8,178 nucleotides of DNA, from the NCBI GenBank assembly GCA_027349615.1, contig DAIEML010000100.1:1-8178 (forward strand). The letters are read 5' to 3'. The stretch comes from Ignavibacteriales bacterium (lineage in GTDB: Bacteria; Bacteroidota; Ignavibacteria; Ignavibacteriales; Ignavibacteriaceae). The notes below the pieces were generated by a model. That model worked only from the letters and a program-made list of their open reading frames with translations, had not been told where the DNA came from and made no database searches. Positions within the stretch are counted from its first letter, which is position 1; each line of letters begins with the position of its first letter. The translations under genes and the position numbers were made by a program. This document shows, one piece after another, positions 5,426 through 8,178 of the stretch.

Positions 5426-6931
5426 TTGGAGGATTTGATCATCGAAAAGCAGAAAAATAACCCGAATGATGTTGTTGAAAAAATAGTTTCTCTTGCTAAG
5501 CGAAGAGGTTTTGTTTTTCAGTCTAGTGAAATTTATGGAGGCTTAAATGGCTGCTGGGATTACGGTCCACTTGGAGTTGAGCTTCTAAAAAATATTAAAG
5601 AAGAATGGTGGAAGTTCATGACTTACCGCGAAAACATCGAAGGCATTGATGCTGCAATTCTTATGCATCCAAAAGTTTGGGAAGCTTCCGGACACGTAGA
5701 AAACTTTACTGATCCAATGGTAGACTGCAAGCAGTGCAAATCTCGATTTAGAGTTGATGTACTTGGTGATTCGATTAATGAAAAGAAACAGAAAAAAATA
5801 TTAGAAGCGGTTCAAGAAAAAATTAAGTTGGATAATATTCTTATTGAAAAGTATCAATCAACTTTAGAAAAAGTTGAAAACCCTTTTACTGCACTTTTGG
5901 AAAGTTTAGATTTTAGTAAGCTTCTTTTAGATGAAATAAATTGCCCTCAATGCGGTAACAAAAATACTTTTACACAAGCGCGGCAATTTAATTTAATGTT
6001 CAAAACATTCGTCGGTCCGCTTGAAGATTCAAGTGCCGTTGTATATTTACGACCTGAAACTGCCCAAGGCATTTATGTAAATTTTTTGAATGTTCAAGGA
6101 TCATCCCGCCAAAAGCTTCCGTTTGGAATTGCACAAATAGGCAAAGCTTTTAGAAATGAAATCAACACAAAGAATTTTCTTTTTAGAACCAGAGAGTTTG
6201 AACAAATGGAAATGCAATTTTTCGTTAAACCTGGTGAAGATAAAACATGGTATGACTATTGGAAAAACGAACGGCTCAATTGGTTTTATTCTCTCGGCAT
6301 GACAAATGGAAAACTTCGATATCATGATCATCCTTATAACAAGCTTGCACATTATGCAAAAGAAGCAACTGACATTGAATATGAATTCCCTTTCGGTTGG
6401 GGAGAAATTGAAGGAATTCATAATAGAACAAATTATGATTTGAACCGGCATGAACAATTCTCTGGAAAGTCGATGAAATATTTTGATGAAGAATCAAAAG
6501 AGAAATTCATTCCTTTTATAATTGAAACTTCAGCGGGAGCCAGCAGATCATTTATGGCATTCTTCATTGATGCTTACTACGAAGAAGAGGTAAAAGGCGA
6601 AATAAGATCTGTTTTAAGATTCAATCCGCGCCTGGCACCAATAAAAGCGGCCATCTTCCCTCTCGTAAATAAAGATGGAATGCCGGAGATAGCTTTGCAG
6701 ATTGAAAAAGATTTAAGAAAAAATTTAAAAGTATTTTATGATGATAAAGGTGCGGTCGGAAGAAGATACCGACGCCAGGATGAAGCCGGAACTCCTTTCT
6801 GCATTACGGTTGACACACAAACTTTAAGTGATCAAACAGTAACGATACGAGAAAGAGATTCAATGGAACAAGTGCGAATTTCATATGATAAAATTTTATC
6901 TTATTTGTTAGAGAAAATTTCTAAATCCTAA
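5426..6931 (+). CDS. glyQS: Glycine--tRNA ligase, single-chain alpha2 type
   Basis: This cytosolic class II enzyme attaches glycine to tRNA-Gly. About 500 residues are full length for the dimeric alpha2 form rather than the alpha2beta2 form. In order: the N-terminal signature RRGFVFQSSEIYGG and CWDYGPLG (26-50); a zinc-type insertion with CKQC (101-104) and CPQC (173-176); LRPETAQGIYVNF (208-220); motif 2 around FGIAQIGKAFRNEI and REFEQMEMQFF (233-266); motif 3 GASRSFMAFF (371-380); and the C-terminal anticodon-binding domain from about LAPIKAAIFP (403-412) through GRRYRRQDEAGTPF (445-458). Everything expected is intact. The frame can open at TTG 5426, but GGAGG at 5428-5432 favours a later start, with TTG 5435 the best ordinary codon; the difference is only three residues, before the conserved region. 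The leader has no T-box. Also called glyS in some genomes. Confidence 0.97.
   Translation: MEDLIIEKQKNNPNDVVEKIVSLAKRRGFVFQSSEIYGGLNGCWDYGPLGVELLKNIKEEWWKFMTYRENIEGIDAAILMHPKVWEASGHVENFTDPMVDCKQCKSRFRVDVLGDSINEKKQKKILEAVQEKIKLDNILIEKYQSTLEKVENPFTALLESLDFSKLLLDEINCPQCGNKNTFTQARQFNLMFKTFVGPLEDSSAVVYLRPETAQGIYVNFLNVQGSSRQKLPFGIAQIGKAFRNEINTKNFLFRTREFEQMEMQFFVKPGEDKTWYDYWKNERLNWFYSLGMTNGKLRYHDHPYNKLAHYAKEATDIEYEFPFGWGEIEGIHNRTNYDLNRHEQFSGKSMKYFDEESKEKFIPFIIETSAGASRSFMAFFIDAYYEEEVKGEIRSVLRFNPRLAPIKAAIFPLVNKDGMPEIALQIEKDLRKNLKVFYDDKGAVGRRYRRQDEAGTPFCITVDTQTLSDQTVTIRERDSMEQVRISYDKILSYLLEKISKS
5428..5432 (+). promoter_or_regulatory. Strong Shine-Dalgarno at the glycyl-tRNA synthetase start
   Basis: GGAGG is the best ribosome-binding site near this gene. 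It lies inside the longest reading frame, which opens with TTG at 5426. It is two bases before in-frame TTG 5435, and five and eight bases before in-frame ATC codons at 5438 and 5441. It argues that translation begins downstream of 5432, although no candidate has both a common start codon and ideal spacing. Confidence 0.55.
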
Positions 6932-6935
6932 TTTT

Positions 6936-6940
6936 AAGAG
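6936..6940 (+). promoter_or_regulatory. Ribosome-binding site deciding the TTG start at 6947
   Basis: AAGAG six bases before TTG 6947. The TTG start gives a proper signal peptide beginning K-N-F-F-L. No in-frame ATG exists before residue 73, and starting there would remove the export signal. Confidence 0.45.
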
Positions 6941-6946
6941 AATAGA

Positions 6947-8110
6947 TTGAAAAATTTCTTTTTGATATTATTTGTCTCAATTAGTTTTATTTCAATTTAT
7001 CCGCAAAACGCAAAAACATTTTCTCAGCCTCCAAGTTTTGATTCAACGATTGTTAAAGGTATAAGACAAATTTATGCAATTAAATTTGCCGATGCTGAAA
7101 AAACTTTTAAAGGATTGATAGCTGACTATCCCAACAAACCTCAAGGCAGATTTTTTCTTGCGATGATTGACTGGTGGAAGATTATGCTCGATCCGGATAA
7201 TGAATCTTATGATGAAATTTTTTTTCAGAAACTTGAAGATGTAATTTATCAATGCGATCAAATATTAAAAATAGATCCCGATAACGAAGAAGCTCTTTTT
7301 TTTAAAGGCGGCTCAATAGGATTTCGCGGAAGATTGAGAGCCTATCGCGACAGCTGGCTTAAAGCTGCTGACGACGGCAGGCTTGCTTTGCCAATAGTTG
7401 AGAAAGCTTCCAAACTTAATCCGAAAAATGTTGATGTGCAGCTTGGGTTTGGAATTTATAATTATTATGCTTCTGTAATTCCAGACGAATTCCCTCTCAT
7501 TAAACCTTTAATGATTTTCTTTCCATCCGGCGATAAGAAAAAAGGAATTGCCGAGTTAACTAATGTTGCAATAAACGGAATGTATGCAAAATTTGAAGCT
7601 AGATATTTTTTGATGACATTATATTTTAGTTATGAAAATAATCCTTTTAAAGCTGATGAATGGGCACAAATGTTAGTCAAAGATTTTCCAGATAATCCTG
7701 TTTTTGAAAGATGGCTAGGAAGAATAAAAGCTCGAGAAGGAAATTATTTCGCCTCAGATTCAATATTTAAAGATGTTCTTTCTAAAGCCGCAAAGAACAC
7801 TATAGGTTACAATTTGCTGAGCGTAAAACGAGAGGCTACTTATTACATCGGTTTTGAATATAGGTTGATGAAAAATCTAGATTCGGCGAAAGTTTATTTT
7901 GATCTGTGTGCTAAATATTCTTTAGAATTGGATAAAAAAGAGCCTTCGGGTTTTTTGATCAACTCTTATTTGTACCTTGGAATGATCAATGATGAATGGG
8001 GAAACAGGCCGGTCGCAGTCAATTATTACAAACAAATTCTTGATTTAAAAGAATATAAAAATTCTCATTCAATAGCAGAAGAATATTTGAAAACTCCTTA
8101 TCGAAAATAA
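6947..8110 (+). CDS. Exported tetratricopeptide-repeat protein
   Basis: The 387 residues begin with a signal peptide: Lys2, a hydrophobic run at about 4-18, then a polar turn near 19-23, so the product should be periplasmic or outer-membrane-associated. No lipobox Cys is seen. The rest is helical and repeat-like, with TPR-type phrases such as FADAEKTFKGLIADYPNKPQ (47-66), DQILKIDPDNEEALFFKGG (104-122), VEKASKLNPKNVDVQLGFGI (151-170), MLVKDFPDNPVFERWLGRIK (242-261) and LGMINDEWGNRPVAVNYYKQ (344-363). A central segment, FGIYNYYASVIP to GDKKKGIAEL (168-204), recurs in bacterial TPR proteins and faintly recalls eukaryotic TTC39/IML2 proteins; that likeness is only an impression. No enzyme motif is present, so a scaffold or binding role is likely. 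It follows the synthetase by 15 bases and is probably co-transcribed, with no obvious functional tie. Confidence 0.85.
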   Translation: MKNFFLILFVSISFISIYPQNAKTFSQPPSFDSTIVKGIRQIYAIKFADAEKTFKGLIADYPNKPQGRFFLAMIDWWKIMLDPDNESYDEIFFQKLEDVIYQCDQILKIDPDNEEALFFKGGSIGFRGRLRAYRDSWLKAADDGRLALPIVEKASKLNPKNVDVQLGFGIYNYYASVIPDEFPLIKPLMIFFPSGDKKKGIAELTNVAINGMYAKFEARYFLMTLYFSYENNPFKADEWAQMLVKDFPDNPVFERWLGRIKAREGNYFASDSIFKDVLSKAAKNTIGYNLLSVKREATYYIGFEYRLMKNLDSAKVYFDLCAKYSLELDKKEPSGFLINSYLYLGMINDEWGNRPVAVNYYKQILDLKEYKNSHSIAEEYLKTPYRK

Positions 8111-8120
8111 CTTTTCCGGT

Positions 8121-8178
8121 TTGAAAACAATTGAAAAAGTAAGTTATAGATTTGTTGAAACGCTAATTCTATGTATTG
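8121..8178 (+). CDS. Possible start of a further gene, cut by the right edge
   Basis: A frame opening with TTG at 8121, ten bases after the TPR gene stop, stays open for 19 codons to the window end and reads MKTIEKVSYRFVETLILCI. The basic start followed by an aromatic and hydrophobic run looks like the N-terminus of a membrane-associated protein. TTG starts are already used by three neighbouring genes. There is no clear Shine-Dalgarno and too little sequence to name a family, so it may be chance. Confidence 0.3.
   Translation, partial: MKTIEKVSYRFVETLILCI

Noticed and set aside
6101..6497. Two overlapping minus-strand open frames inside the glycyl-tRNA synthetase gene
   Set aside because: Antisense to the conserved motif 2 to motif 3 region; no start signals or protein-like composition.
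6900..6907. TAnnTTTG-like promoter before the TPR gene
   Set aside because: The sequence CTTATTTG lacks the required TA at the first two positions, and the 15-base junction with the synthetase gene favours read-through.

Overview
This is an A/T-rich chromosomal window carrying eight protein genes, two of them cut by the window edges. The gene set suggests the Bacteroidota/Ignavibacteria-Chlorobi group, most likely an Ignavibacteria-type bacterium. The clues are a single-chain alpha2-type glycyl-tRNA synthetase, a DUF4905-like protein, a DUF2520-type Rossmann protein, a periplasmic TPR protein, frequent TTG starts, and one exact match to the Bacteroidetes -7 promoter motif TAnnTTTG. The taxonomic call is an inference from gene content. 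I see no RNA gene, CRISPR array, transposon or prophage gene.

Layout: a YIP1-family membrane protein (minus strand, C-terminus beyond base 1) is divergent from tryptophanase (tnaA). The 222-base gap between them holds a 16-base direct repeat and a small inverted repeat. A tight co-directional run follows: tnaA, a DUF4905-like gene, amrA (AMMECR1), amrB (MEMO1-like), and a Rossmann/DUF2520 gene. Junctions are 6 bases, 10 bases, a 14-base overlap and 0 bases, so this looks like one operon. After a 97-base gap with a likely promoter come glycyl-tRNA synthetase and, 15 bases later, an exported TPR protein. A possible further gene starts near the right edge.

How the genes fit together: tryptophanase would turn L-tryptophan into indole, pyruvate and ammonia. 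AmrA and AmrB are two parts of the three-part AmmeMemoRadiSam set, and the radical SAM member is not in the window. The Rossmann protein is an unassigned NAD(P)-type oxidoreductase-like protein, and the DUF4905-like protein has no known function. The amrA-amrB-Rossmann block, with DUF4905 just upstream, is the least understood part and the best candidate for an undescribed pathway. GlyRS is housekeeping. Its start is ambiguous because the best ribosome-binding site lies inside the longest possible reading frame.
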